From Devosia sp. (GTDB lineage: Bacteria > Pseudomonadota > Alphaproteobacteria > Rhizobiales > Devosiaceae): DNA of 64,000 nucleotides. The notes beneath the pieces were generated by a model, which worked only from the letters and a program-made list of their open reading frames with translations, searched no databases and had not been told where the DNA came from. Position numbers and translations under genes: made by a program. The stretch lies in the NCBI RefSeq assembly GCF_028290435.1, contig NZ_JAQGJV010000018.1, positions 1-64,000 on the forward strand, read 5' to 3'. This document shows, piece after piece, positions 1 to 10,713 of this stretch (the first letter of the stretch is position 1; each line of letters opens with the position of its first letter).

Positions 1-321
1 GAAGGCGCCACCGGTTGGGCCGACACCACCATGCTCGCGGCTGACGCAGCGCATCCCAATTGCGCCTATGCGTGGATGGAGCACTCGCTCGACCCGAAAG
101 TACAGGGCGACGTCGCCGCTTGGTTCGGTTCGGTCCCCACCGTCCCCGCCGCCTGCACCGCCAGCGAACTTCTCGGCGAAACCGGCTGCGCCACCAATGG
201 CTTCGACAATTTCGACAAGATCAAATTCTGGAAGACTCCGACAGCACAATGCGAAGGGGGCGAGCAATGCGTGCCCTATTCGCGCTGGGTTTCGGACTAC
301 ATCGCCGTCATGGGCAGCTGA
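1..321 (+). CDS. Polyamine-type ABC substrate-binding protein, C-terminal part
   Basis: The frame is open from base 1, so the start lies left of the window; 106 residues remain. The fragment reads like the end of a PotD/PotF (YdcS-like) periplasmic binding protein: GATGWADT near its beginning, WFGSVPTVP in the middle and SRWVSDYIAVM at the end. Five cysteines in so short a stretch are a minor oddity. The next gene, 21 bases on, is a PotA-type ATPase, followed by two PotB/PotC-type permeases and an aminobutyraldehyde dehydrogenase, so the ligand is probably putrescine or a similar amine. The family assignment rests mainly on this context because the diagnostic N-terminal half is missing. Confidence 0.75.
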   Translation, partial: EGATGWADTTMLAADAAHPNCAYAWMEHSLDPKVQGDVAAWFGSVPTVPAACTASELLGETGCATNGFDNFDKIKFWKTPTAQCEGGEQCVPYSRWVSDYIAVMGS

Positions 322-342
322 CGGCGGTCGGAGGGAGATAGC

Positions 343-1338
343 ATGACTTCAGCCGTCTCCCTCCAGCAGGTTTCGCGCCATTTCGGCGCCGTCCGCGCCA
401 TGGACAGCGTCGATCTGGAGATCGCACCCGGCGAGTTCTTCGCCATGCTCGGGCCCTCGGGCTCGGGCAAGACCACGTGCCTGCGGGTGATCGCGGGCTT
501 CGAGCAACCGACCTCCGGCCACATCGAAATCTTCGGCGAAACCGCCGAGGGCGTGCCGCCCTATCGGCGCAATGTGAATACCGTGTTCCAGGACTATGCG
601 CTGTTCCCGCACCTCAATGTGCTCGACAACGTCGCCTATTCGCTGATGCTGCGAAAGGTCGACAAGGTCGATCGCCACCGCCAGGCCGAAGACGCATTGG
701 CCTTGGTCAAGCTCTCCGGCTACGGCACCCGCCGCCCCGGCCAGCTCTCGGGTGGCCAGCGCCAGCGCGTAGCGCTCGCCCGCGCCATCGTCAATCGGCC
801 CAAAGTGCTGCTGCTCGACGAACCCCTCGGCGCGCTCGATCTCAAGCTGCGTGAACGCATGCAGGATGAGCTCAAAAGCCTGCAGCGCTCGCTCGGCATC
901 ACCTTCATTTTCGTCACCCATGATCAAGGCGAAGCCCTGTCCATGGCGGATCGGGTCGCGGTGTTCAGCGACGGCAAGGTCATGCAGGTCGGCACGCCCG
1001 AGGACATCTACAACCACCCCAATTCGCGCTTCGTCGCCGATTTTGTCGGCTCGTCCAATGTGCTGCCGCCCGATTTCACCGCCGCCATTACCGGTCAGCG
1101 CGCCTGGGCGAGCCTGCGCCCCGAAGCGATCCGCATTACGCCCTCCGATGGCGCGGCGATGCAGGGCCGGGTGGTCGCCCGCAGTTTCATGGGCTCGACC
1201 GTGCGGCTGGGCCTTGACGTCAATGGCGTATCGCTGCACGCCGTCGTCCCAGCCTCGACCAACACCACCGCTATCGGCGATACGGTCGGCGTCGCTTTTG
1301 CCCCCGAAGCCCTCCACCTGATGGGGCGCGAAGCATGA
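343..1338 (+). CDS. ABC transporter ATP-binding protein, PotA/YdcT type
   Basis: The 331-residue ATPase energises an importer at the inner membrane. Walker A is GPSGSGKTT (about residue 38), the signature is LSGGQRQRVALARA, Walker B is VLLLDEPLGALD, and the switch His sits in FVTHDQGEALSM. The last 90 or so residues form a TOBE-type domain (SLRPEAIRI, then VVARSFMGSTVRL), as usual in PotA/MalK-like ATPases. A strong GGAGGGAG ribosome site precedes the ATG. It lies between the binding-protein fragment and the first permease, whose ATG overlaps its stop. Polyamine or putrescine uptake is inferred from the neighbours. Confidence 0.93.
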   Translation: MTSAVSLQQVSRHFGAVRAMDSVDLEIAPGEFFAMLGPSGSGKTTCLRVIAGFEQPTSGHIEIFGETAEGVPPYRRNVNTVFQDYALFPHLNVLDNVAYSLMLRKVDKVDRHRQAEDALALVKLSGYGTRRPGQLSGGQRQRVALARAIVNRPKVLLLDEPLGALDLKLRERMQDELKSLQRSLGITFIFVTHDQGEALSMADRVAVFSDGKVMQVGTPEDIYNHPNSRFVADFVGSSNVLPPDFTAAITGQRAWASLRPEAIRITPSDGAAMQGRVVARSFMGSTVRLGLDVNGVSLHAVVPASTNTTAIGDTVGVAFAPEALHLMGREA

Positions 1339-2285
1339 CCGCGCTCGAAGGCGGCGCCATCCTGCCCCGCCGCGGCGGCATCTTCGGCGCCCTGTCCGAT
1401 GCGTTCTGGCGTCATCCGAAACTGCTGGTCTTTCTGATGCTGACGCCGCCTGTCCTCTGGCTTGGCATCATCTATCTCGGCTCGCTCCTCGCGCTATTGC
1501 TGCAGAGCTTCTACTCGCTCGACGAATTCTCGGGCCTCGTCGTGCCCGAATTCACGCTCAGCACCTATGCCCAACTGTTCCGGCCATCGAACTTCGACAT
1601 CATCGTCCGGACCGTGCTGATGGCAGCGGTGGTGACCATTGCCTCAGGCGTCGTCGCCTTCCCCATCGCCTATATGGCGGCGCGTTATGCCAAGGGAAAA
1701 TGGAAGGCCCTGTTCTATCTCGGCGTCATGCTGCCGCTCTGGTCGAGCTATTTGGTCAAGGTCTATGCCTGGAAGCTGATCCTCGCCAAGGAGGGCATCC
1801 TTAACTGGGTCTTCGAAGGTCTCCACCTGACGCCGCTGCTCGATGCCTTCCTCGCCATCCCCGTTATTGGCGGCAATTCGCTCTCGGTGAGTTACACCGG
1901 CACCTTCTTGGTCTTCCTCTATATCTGGCTGCCCTACATGATCCTGCCGACGCAGGCGGCGCTGGAGCGCGTCCCCGTCAACCTGATCGACGCCTCGGGC
2001 GATCTCGGCGCCACCCCCAGTCAAACCTTCTGGCACGTCATCTTCCCGCTGGCTTTGCCCGGCCTCGTCGCCGGCTCCATCTTCACCTTTTCGCTGACCT
2101 TGGGCGATTACATCATCCCCAACATCGTCGGCTCCTCCCGCCAGATTATCGGCCAGGCCGTCTACGCCCAGCAGGGCAGCGCGGGAAATATACCATTGGC
2201 AGCGGCATTCACGGTCGTCCCCATTGTCATCATGGGGCTCTATCTGTGGATGGCCAAACGCCTGGGAGCGTTCAATGCGCTCTAG
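1335..2285 (+). CDS. ABC transporter permease, PotB/YdcU type
   Basis: The 316-residue inner-membrane permease starts in a 4-base ATGA overlap with the ATPase gene. After a basic N-terminus come about six hydrophobic helices, beginning near LLVFLMLTPPVLWLGIIYLG. The coupling-loop (EAA-like) motif that docks on the ATPase is DASGDLGATPSQTFWHVIFPLALPG-like, around residues 216-240. The order ATPase-permease-permease-aldehyde dehydrogenase matches ydcTUVW of enterobacteria. A palindromic repeat separates it from the second permease. Confidence 0.92.
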   Translation: MTALEGGAILPRRGGIFGALSDAFWRHPKLLVFLMLTPPVLWLGIIYLGSLLALLLQSFYSLDEFSGLVVPEFTLSTYAQLFRPSNFDIIVRTVLMAAVVTIASGVVAFPIAYMAARYAKGKWKALFYLGVMLPLWSSYLVKVYAWKLILAKEGILNWVFEGLHLTPLLDAFLAIPVIGGNSLSVSYTGTFLVFLYIWLPYMILPTQAALERVPVNLIDASGDLGATPSQTFWHVIFPLALPGLVAGSIFTFSLTLGDYIIPNIVGSSRQIIGQAVYAQQGSAGNIPLAAAFTVVPIVIMGLYLWMAKRLGAFNAL

Positions 2286-2302
2286 GATCATCACCGCGCT
2301 TT

Positions 2303-2483
2303 TCCTCTCCCCATCGGGCAGAGGTCGGCCCGCAGGGCCGGATGAGGGGGAATCTATCCGCAAGCTCAAGCGTCTTGGGCTGTCCACAACACCCCCTCAT
2401 CCGGCGCTACGCGCCACCTTCTCCCCGATGGGGAGAAGAATAAGAGCCATCTGCGCCGGCCTCTCCCCCCAGGGAGAGGTGAA
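2303..2483. repeat. GC-rich inverted repeat inside the putrescine operon
   Basis: The left arm (about 2309-2350, CCCCATCGGGCAGAGGTCGG onwards) pairs with the right arm (about 2393-2435, ending TCTCCCCGATGGGG). A smaller palindrome follows at 2459-2479 (CCTCTCCCC and GGGAGAGG). No reading frame here looks coding. The same family occurs at 4914-4965 and 38008-38144. It splits two permease genes that normally abut, so it is probably an insertion. Its right end (GGGAGAGGTGAAGGGAGA) supplies the ribosome site of the next gene. Confidence 0.8.
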
Positions 2484-2494
2484 GGGAGACAACC

Positions 2495-3304
2495 ATGTCC
2501 CCTGACACCCGCGCCCCCTGGCCCCTCAAACTCGCCGCCGCTGCCGGCCTCGCCTTCCTGCTCGTGCCACTCCTCATCATCTTCATCTACGCCTTTACCA
2601 CCGAGGAACGCAGCTTCGCCTGGCCGCCGCCGGGGCTGACGCTGAAATGGTTTGCCGTCGCCTGGGGCCGCACCGACCTGTGGAGCGCACTGACCCTGTC
2701 GGTGCAGGTCGGCCTGATCTCAACCTTTATCGCCCTCATCCTCGGCACCCTCTGCGCCGCCGCCGTGTCGCAAACCCAGTTCTTCGGCCGCGAAACCATT
2801 TCCCTGCTGGTCATCCTGCCCATTGCACTGCCCGGCATCATCACCGGCATGGCGCTGCGCTCAGCCTTCTCCATCGCCGAAATCCCGTTTTCCTTCTGGA
2901 CCATCGTGCTTGGCCACGCCACGTTCTGCGTCGTCGTGGTCTACAACAATGCCGTCGCCCGTTTCCGCCGCACGTCCGGCTCGCTGATCGAAGCCTCGAT
3001 GGATCTCGGCGCCGACGGCTTCCAGACCTTCCGCCACATCATCTTGCCCAATATCGGAACGGCGCTGCTCGCGGGCGGCATGCTGGCCTTCGCGCTCAGT
3101 TTCGACGAGGTCATCGTCACCACCTTCACCGCCGGGCAGCAGCAGACCCTGCCGCTCTGGATGCTCGAAGAGCTGATCCGGCCGCGCCAGCGTCCCGTCA
3201 CCAATGTCGTCGCCATGGTCGTGGTGCTGGTCACCACTTTGCCCATGCTCCTGGCATTCTATCTGACCCGCGACGGCGACCAGATCGCCGGCAGCGGCAA
3301 ATAA
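2495..3304 (+). CDS. ABC transporter permease, PotC/YdcV type
   Basis: The 269-residue permease is the second membrane subunit of the importer. The first helix is around [19 protein letters not shown], and a PotC-like loop ([18 protein letters not shown]) follows. The coupling motif is [20 protein letters not shown] at about residues 167-186. Length and helix pattern fit the PotC family. The ATG at 2495 follows a purine-rich ribosome site that belongs to the end of the upstream repeat. Twelve bases separate its stop from the CTG proposed as start of the dehydrogenase. Confidence 0.92.
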   Translation: MSPDTRAPWPLKLAAAAGLAFLLVPLLIIFIYAFTTEERSFAWPPPGLTLKWFAVAWGRTDLWSALTLSVQVGLISTFIALILGTLCAAAVSQTQFFGRETISLLVILPIALPGIITGMALRSAFSIAEIPFSFWTIVLGHATFCVVVVYNNAVARFRRTSGSLIEASMDLGADGFQTFRHIILPNIGTALLAGGMLAFALSFDEVIVTTFTAGQQQTLPLWMLEELIRPRQRPVTNVVAMVVVLVTTLPMLLAFYLTRDGDQIAGSGK

Positions 3305-3316
3305 GAGGAGGCTATC

Positions 3317-4747
3317 CTGGATACCAATATGCTGATCGGCTCATCCTTTGAGGCTGGCACGGAAGCCGAGGAACACATCCTCAATCCCAAGACCGGCGAA
3401 GATATCTTGCTGCTGCCCGAAGCCTCGCTCGGCCAGATCGATGCCGCCGTCAACGCCGCCGAACGGGCCTTCACATCCTGGTCGCGCACCACGCCCGGCC
3501 AGCGCTCCAATTATCTCCTCAAAATCGCCGACGCCATCGAGCGCGATGCCTTGGGCTTCGCCACGCTTGAAGCCCTCAATTGCGGCAAGCCCATCAATGC
3601 CGTCATCAATGACGAAATTCCCGCCATCGTCGATTGCTACCGCTTCTTCGCCGGCGCCGTCCGCTCGATGACCGGCACCGTTGCCGGCGAATACCTGCCC
3701 GGCCACACCTCGATGATCCGCCGCGATCCGGTCGGCATTATCGGCTCCATCGCGCCGTGGAATTATCCGCTGATGATGATGGCCTGGAAGCTCGCGCCCG
3801 CTTTGGCCGGCGGCAATACCGTTGTCTTCAAGCCCTCCGAACAGACCCCGCTCAGCGCGCTCAAATTCGCGAGGCTCCTCGCCGATACCCTGCCCGAAGG
3901 CGTGGTCAATATCGTGCTCGGCCGCGGCGCTACCGTAGGCAATGCGCTGATCAACCACCCCAAGATCAACATGATCTCCATCACCGGCGATATCGGCACC
4001 GGCAAGAAGGTGATCGAAGCCGCCGCCAAATCGGTCAAGCGTACCCATCTCGAGCTGGGCGGCAAGGCCCCCGTCATCGTCTATGACGATGTCGACTTGG
4101 ACAGCGTCGTCTCGGGCCTCCGCGCCTTCGGCTTCTACAATGCCGGCCAGGATTGCACGGCGGCCTGCCGCGTCTATGCCGGCGACAAGATTTACGACAA
4201 GCTTGTTGCCGACCTGACTTCGGCCGTCTCCACCATCACGCTCAACGATCCCGACGATACCAAAAACGAAATCGGCCCGCTCATCTCCGGCCGGCAACGC
4301 GACCGGGTGGCAAGCTTCGTCAACCGCGCCGCCGAATTGCCCAATATCGAAATCACCACCGGCGGCAAATCGACCGGCGATAAGGGCTTCTTCTTCCAGC
4401 CCACCGTGGTCGCCGGCGCTCTGCAATCCGACGAAATCGTCCGCCGCGAAGTCTTTGGCCCGGTGATTTCCATCACCCGCTTCAAGGAGCCGGAAGACGC
4501 CGTCACCTGGGCCAATGACAGCGACTACGGCCTCGCCTCATCGGTCTGGACGCGCGACGTCAACAAGGCCATGGCAACCGCCGCGCGGCTTCGTTACGGC
4601 TGCACCTGGATCAACACCCACTTCATGCTGGTCAACGAAATGCCCCATGGTGGCCTGAAGCAGTCCGGCTACGGCAAGGACCTGTCAGGTTACGCGCTGG
4701 AGGATTACACAGTCGTGCGCCACGTGATGATCAATCACGGCGGGTAG
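3317..4747 (+). CDS. Gamma-aminobutyraldehyde dehydrogenase-like ALDH
   Basis: An NAD-dependent aldehyde dehydrogenase of about 476 residues. ALDH marks are IAPWNYPL, the GDIGTGKKV nucleotide-loop region, the general-base Glu in LELGGKAP and the nucleophile Cys in [11 protein letters not shown]. The [11 protein letters not shown] form and the Pot-type transporter upstream favour the YdcW/PatD group, which oxidises 4-aminobutanal from putrescine to GABA in the cytoplasm. Start choice: the AGGAGG at 3306-3311 is 5 bases from CTG 3317 but 17 bases from ATG 3329, and the residues between (DTN) look like family N-termini, so I prefer CTG; ATG 3329 is the conventional alternative. Confidence 0.9.
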   Translation: MDTNMLIGSSFEAGTEAEEHILNPKTGEDILLLPEASLGQIDAAVNAAERAFTSWSRTTPGQRSNYLLKIADAIERDALGFATLEALNCGKPINAVINDEIPAIVDCYRFFAGAVRSMTGTVAGEYLPGHTSMIRRDPVGIIGSIAPWNYPLMMMAWKLAPALAGGNTVVFKPSEQTPLSALKFARLLADTLPEGVVNIVLGRGATVGNALINHPKINMISITGDIGTGKKVIEAAAKSVKRTHLELGGKAPVIVYDDVDLDSVVSGLRAFGFYNAGQDCTAACRVYAGDKIYDKLVADLTSAVSTITLNDPDDTKNEIGPLISGRQRDRVASFVNRAAELPNIEITTGGKSTGDKGFFFQPTVVAGALQSDEIVRREVFGPVISITRFKEPEDAVTWANDSDYGLASSVWTRDVNKAMATAARLRYGCTWINTHFMLVNEMPHGGLKQSGYGKDLSGYALEDYTVVRHVMINHGG

Positions 4748-4767
4748 GGGGTCTTGAGGCCACCAGG

Positions 4768-4970
4768 ATCACCCCCTCCCAACCTCCCCCATCAAGGGGG
4801 AGGTGTCTGCCGGTGGGTTGAACTGGATCGAGTTCCAAGAGTGGAGAGACACCTCCCCCTTGATGGGGGAGGAGGGAGGGGGTGCTCGGAGCCACAATGT
4901 TGGACTGGGCCGCACCCCTCACCCGGCGCTACGCGCCGACCTCTCCCCTGAGGGGCGAGGTGATCCGGTG
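4768..4970. repeat. Two GC-rich inverted repeats between convergent genes
   Basis: The stretch between the dehydrogenase and the GntR gene holds no plausible gene. The first palindrome (about 4768-4885) pairs CCTCCCCCATCAAGGGGGAGG with CCTCCCCCTTGATGGGGGAGG. The second (about 4914-4965) carries ACCCGGCGCTACGCGCCGAC and CCTCTCCCCTGAGGGGCGAGG, like the element at 2303. Lying between two converging transcripts, it could act as a two-way terminator or RNA-processing site, although it has no T tract. Confidence 0.75.
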
Positions 4971-4990
4971 CCCATTCGCCGTCGAGGTGA

Positions 4991-5722
4991 TTAAACGCCC
5001 GAGAGCCCGCCCCCCACGATCGCCTTCACTTCATCCTCGACCGTATCGAGGATCGCATTGATTGCCGCCACCGACCCTTCGACATCCTCCGCCACGATCG
5101 CATCCGCCAGCGTGCGGTGGATCGGGAAGGACTCCAACCCGAACGCATCCGCGCCAAACGGCGAATCCCCGCCGCGTTCCAGCGCATGATCGAGATTGGC
5201 CAAAATCTGCCCATACATCGGATTGCCCGAGGCATCGTAGATCGCGCCATGAAACGCGTGATCCGCCTTGCGCCACGGCCGCCCGGCATCCACCTCGATC
5301 AGCAGCAGCGTACACAGCCGTCCGATTTCCGCCCGCTGGCTGGGGTTCGCGGCAATTACCGCCTTGCGCACCACGTCGTTTTCCAGCGTCCGGCGCACTT
5401 CCATCAGCCGCAGTAGCGCTTCGCCCTCGAGCCGCACCATGGTTGGCACCAGCCCGCGCGACGTCTGCACCCGCGCCGTCAGATACGTCCCATCGCCCTG
5501 CCGGCGCTTGATGATGCCCAAGCCTTCCCAGCGATTCAGCGCCTCACGCATGGTCGACCGGCCAACGCCCAACGTCGCCGCCAACGACACTTCGGGCGGC
5601 AGGCGGTCGCCAATGGTCAGGCCGGCGCTTTCGATCATCGCCGCGAGCGCATCCAGCACCGCCACGCCACGCGTGCGGGTTTCCAGCGGCACGAGATAGC
5701 TGAGCGCTCCACCCTGGGTCAC
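4991..5722 (-). CDS. GntR-family regulator, FadR/FCD subgroup
   Basis: A DNA-binding repressor or activator of 243 residues from the chosen GTG. The N-terminal winged helix includes GDRLPPEVSLAATLGVGRST and MREALNRWEGLGIIKRRQGDG. The C-terminal part is an all-helical FCD ligand domain with metal-ligand-like histidines in DHAFHGAIYDASGNP and IHRTLADAI. The open frame reaches 5767, but AGGAG at 5737-5733 sits 10 bases before GTG 5722, so I take that start. It is the last gene of the peptide-transporter/aminotransferase operon and may control it through the palindrome at 12423-12445; the ligand is unknown. Confidence 0.88.
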   Translation of the reverse strand: MTQGGALSYLVPLETRTRGVAVLDALAAMIESAGLTIGDRLPPEVSLAATLGVGRSTMREALNRWEGLGIIKRRQGDGTYLTARVQTSRGLVPTMVRLEGEALLRLMEVRRTLENDVVRKAVIAANPSQRAEIGRLCTLLLIEVDAGRPWRKADHAFHGAIYDASGNPMYGQILANLDHALERGGDSPFGADAFGLESFPIHRTLADAIVAEDVEGSVAAINAILDTVEDEVKAIVGGGLSGV

Positions 5723-5800
5723 CGGCTCGAATCTCCTCTGCGTCGGCGGAAGCCAACGGCGGCACATTCATCATGTTTTTGGCGTCGTGTCAGCCCGGCA

Positions 5801-6997
5801 CTAAGCCGAGCGGTCGGCGCTCTTGTTGAGGTTCAATAGAGTGCTCAGCGCCTCGATCAGCAAATCCATCTGGCCTTTGGAATTATAGCCCTGCACCGAG
5901 ACGCGGGCGATGCAGCGGTCCTGCCATTTGAACACCGGAATTTCGATGCTGTACTGCTCGAGCAGGGCAATCTTGAGCCAATCCGTGTCGCAATCCGGAA
6001 TTGGCATCGCCACCATTTGCGGCGCCGAAAATTCCGGGCTGCTCAGCGCCGGCAGTCCCGTAATGTCCGCCAGCCGCCTTGCCGTATCCTGCGCCAGCGC
6101 CTGGCAATGGGCCGACACGTCCCACCAGTCATTGTCGCGCCGATAATCCAGTGCCGCAGTCACGGCCAGCCAAGCCGAGGGGTCGCGCGTCCCCTGCATT
6201 TCGATCTCGTCGATGAACGGCGAATTGCCGAACGCGCCCTTGGCGCCGGGTTGCTTGGAGTCTGCCGTCCAGCCATGCGAGATTACTAGTGGATTGAGCA
6301 GGCCCTGCAGCTCCGGGCGCGCATAGAGAAACGCCGAACCCTTGGGCGCCATCATCCACTTGTGGCAATTGCCGGCATAAAAATCGGCGCCGATGGAATC
6401 CAAATCCAGTCTGATATGCCCGGGCGTATGCGCGCCGTCGATCACGCTCCAGATGCCCCGACGCCGCGCTTCGGTGATGGCCGGCTCGATCGGAAACAGC
6501 AAAGCCGTTGGCGAGGTGATATGACTAAGGAACAACACTTTGGTGCGCTCCGTCATGCCCGCAATGAGCATATCGGTGAACTGTTCTGCGGTGGTCAAGG
6601 GTAACGGAATGCTAACCACAACGACCTCTGCGCCTGTCTTGCGACACACATAGGCCCAGGTCTTTTCCAGCGCCGAATACTCGTGGTCGGTCGTCAGGAT
6701 CTGGTCGCCCGGCTTGAGGTCGAGCGATTGCGCAACGATGTTCAGTCCCAGCGTCGCATTGGTCAGTCCGACGATATTGTCCGAGCTGGTGCCCAGTTCG
6801 TCGGCCAGCGCTACACGCGGGCCGCGCATATTCTCGGTCAGCTTGCGACCAAGGAATTCGACCGGTTGGCCCTCTAGTTCCAGCTGCCAGTTTTGATAGG
6901 CAGCGAACACCGGGCGCGGGCAGGCACCGAACGAGCCGTGATTGAGAAAGACGACATCCTCGCGAATGAGGAACTGCCGGGCTAGGTTTTCGGACAA
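5801..6997 (-). CDS. Class V PLP aminotransferase, isopenicillin-N epimerase-like
   Basis: A 398-residue fold-type I PLP enzyme. The PLP lysine is in GNCHKWMMAPKG, the cofactor Asp and His in VIDGAHTPGH, and the N-terminus has the family mark FLNHGSFGACPRPV. Relatives include isopenicillin-N epimerase (CefD), cysteine desulfurase-like enzymes and ergothioneine-pathway EgtE, so the reaction cannot be fixed from sequence. Translation starts at TTG 6997, one base after the stop of the upstream permease, implying coupling. As part of a peptide-import operon it probably racemises or cleaves an imported amino acid or small peptide; that is inference. Confidence 0.85.
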   Translation of the reverse strand: MSENLARQFLIREDVVFLNHGSFGACPRPVFAAYQNWQLELEGQPVEFLGRKLTENMRGPRVALADELGTSSDNIVGLTNATLGLNIVAQSLDLKPGDQILTTDHEYSALEKTWAYVCRKTGAEVVVVSIPLPLTTAEQFTDMLIAGMTERTKVLFLSHITSPTALLFPIEPAITEARRRGIWSVIDGAHTPGHIRLDLDSIGADFYAGNCHKWMMAPKGSAFLYARPELQGLLNPLVISHGWTADSKQPGAKGAFGNSPFIDEIEMQGTRDPSAWLAVTAALDYRRDNDWWDVSAHCQALAQDTARRLADITGLPALSSPEFSAPQMVAMPIPDCDTDWLKIALLEQYSIEIPVFKWQDRCIARVSVQGYNSKGQMDLLIEALSTLLNLNKSADRSA

Positions 6998-6998
6998 T

Positions 6999-7895
6999 TC
7001 AACGCCCTTTCAGGGTGGGATCGAGGGCATCGCGCAGCCCATCGCCGAACAGCGTGGTCGCGAGCACGGTGATGGCCAGCGCAGCAGTCGGAAAAACCGC
7101 CATGTGCCAGTAAAAGAACATGAAATTCAAACCGATGCTGATCATCTGCCCCCAGCTCGGCGTCGGCGGCGGCACCCCGATCCCAAGGAAACTCAGGCTC
7201 GCCTCCAGCATCATCGCCAAGGGAATCGCCAGCACGAACCCCACGATGATCGGCGAGATCGAATTGGGGATCAGATGCCGCCTGATGATGTACCACGGCG
7301 ATGCCCCCAGCGCCTGCGCCGCCCGGACAAATTCCTTTTCCCGGAAGGATTTAACCTGCGCCCGCACCAGCAGGCACACATTGACCCAGCCGAACAGCGC
7401 CGCGATCAGCACGATGGTGAAAAACCCGCCATGCGTCAGCGTCGCCAGCAGCATCGCGGCCAAGAGAGGCGGCACCACCGAGAACAGCTCGATGACGCGC
7501 ATGATGAACCAGTCCACCTTGCCGCCATAATAGCCCGCCAGCGCACCCAGCGGAATGCCGATGACAACACTAAACGCCGCCGCCGAAAAGCCGATCGTCA
7601 GCGACACCCGCGCCCCATAGACGATGCGGGTATAGAAATCGCGGCCCAGGTCATCGACGCCGAACCAGTGCTCGCCCGAGGGAAAGGCCAGCGCCTGCGT
7701 CAGATAGGCCTGAGCCTCCGGGCCGATCGGGGTGATCAGCGGCGCGAAGATCGCCATCAGGATCAGCACCAGCACGATCGCGCCCGCCACCAGCGCCGCC
7801 TTGTTGCCGGTAAAGCGGCGCCAGGCGAAATACAGGGGACTGCGCTGCCGGTACTTTGGCGCGATCACTGCGGGGATCAGTGTCTCGGCGGTCAT
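6999..7895 (-). CDS. Peptide-type ABC permease, DppC/OppC family
   Basis: A 298-residue permease. It has the long DppC N-terminus ahead of helix 1 (KAALVAGAIVLVLILMAIFAP), a periplasmic loop with GEHWFGVDDLGRDFYTRIVYG, and the coupling motif RAAQALGASPWYIIRRHLIP. The DLGRD element is typical of DppC. The frame is open further upstream, but ATG 7895, which overlaps the end of the DppB gene, gives the family N-terminus. It pairs with the next permease and the fused ATPase. Confidence 0.93.
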   Translation of the reverse strand: MTAETLIPAVIAPKYRQRSPLYFAWRRFTGNKAALVAGAIVLVLILMAIFAPLITPIGPEAQAYLTQALAFPSGEHWFGVDDLGRDFYTRIVYGARVSLTIGFSAAAFSVVIGIPLGALAGYYGGKVDWFIMRVIELFSVVPPLLAAMLLATLTHGGFFTIVLIAALFGWVNVCLLVRAQVKSFREKEFVRAAQALGASPWYIIRRHLIPNSISPIIVGFVLAIPLAMMLEASLSFLGIGVPPPTPSWGQMISIGLNFMFFYWHMAVFPTAALAITVLATTLFGDGLRDALDPTLKGR

Positions 7896-8817
7896 GGCTT
7901 GCCTCCGGCGCGAATGCGCGGATTGAGCAGCGCATAGACGATGTCGGAGAACAGATAGGCCAGGCAATACATCATGGTAATCATCAGCATCAGCGCCATT
8001 TCCAGCGGATAATCGCGCTTTTCGATGCTGGACACGAAGTAGGCGCCCAGGCCCGGCACGCGGAACATCGCCTCGACAAAGATCGAGCCGGTGGCGGTGC
8101 CGATGAACATGGGCAGGAACACCGTGACCAGCGGAATCGCCGAATTGCGCAGCACGTGCTGGAATATAATCCGGCGTTCGCTCAGCCCCTTGGCGCGCAG
8201 TACCGTGACGAATGGCCGGTTGAGAGTATCGAGCATGGCCGAGCGGGTGTAGCGCGCGTAGGTCGCCAGCGGGATGGCCGCATAGGCGATGATCGGCAAA
8301 ATCCAGCGCTCCGGCTTGCCCCAGCCGCTCGCCGGCAGCCAGTTGAGCCAGACCGCGAACACCAGGATCAACATCAGTGAGATGACGAAGACAGGAATGG
8401 TCAGCCCCAGCGTCGCGAAGGTCGAGGCGAGATAATCGATCCAGGTATTGCGGTTCAACGCCGCCGCCATGCCGAGCAGCACGCCCAGTGGCGCGCCGAT
8501 CAAAACGCCGGCGCCACCTAGCACCAGGCTCGGCACCCAGGCACGTGACAACAGGCCAATAATGGTGTCGCCAGGGCTCTGATAAGGCACGCCGAAATCG
8601 AAATGCAGCACGCCCCACATATAGTTGAGGTATTGCACATGCAGCGGCTGATCGAGGCCCAGACGGGCCATCAGCTTGGCGCGGACGGCGTCCGATAGCG
8701 GCATATCATTGCCGTCGAAGGGGCCGCCGGGAATGGCGTGCATCATCATGAAAATGATGATCGAGACCACGATGAAGGTCACAGCGATCGATATCAGCCG
8801 ACGCAGGATGAACATGA

Positions 8818-8821
<4 letters not shown>
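7892..8821 (-). CDS. Peptide-type ABC permease, DppB/OppB family
   Basis: A 309-residue permease. The DppB N-terminus (MFILRRLISIAVTFIVVS) is followed by the characteristic HAIPGGPFD and LGLDQPLHVQYLNY region, and the coupling motif is TVLRAKGLSERRIIFQHVLR. Its start overlaps the end of the ATPase gene and its stop overlaps the start of the DppC gene, so one transcript is expected. Substrate within the peptide/opine/nickel superfamily is not evident. Confidence 0.93.
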
Positions 8822-10584
<1,763 letters not shown>

Positions 10585-10671
10585 AAGCAGGTTCCGGCGG
10601 AGCGTTTCCAGGAAAAGTGCCAAGCGGTTTTCCGGTTCGGAAACGCGACCAACAAGGACTCTTTCAGAGGC

Positions 10672-10700
10672 GCGCTTCCCGGGGAGGATCCGGGAAGCGC
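10672..10700 (-). other. Intra-operon RNA hairpin after the binding-protein gene
   Basis: GCGCTTCCCGG (10672-10682) pairs perfectly over 11 bp with CCGGGAAGCGC (10690-10700) across a 7-base loop, 13 bases past the binding-protein stop. No T tract follows, so it is more likely an mRNA stabiliser or processing site that lets the binding protein be made in excess over the transporter than a true terminator. Confidence 0.7.
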
Positions 10701-10713
10701 TTTCTTGGGTCGA

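Noticed and set aside
10672-10700. Hairpin as a factor-independent terminator ending the operon after the binding-protein gene
   Set aside because: No T tract follows and the transporter genes continue on the same strand.
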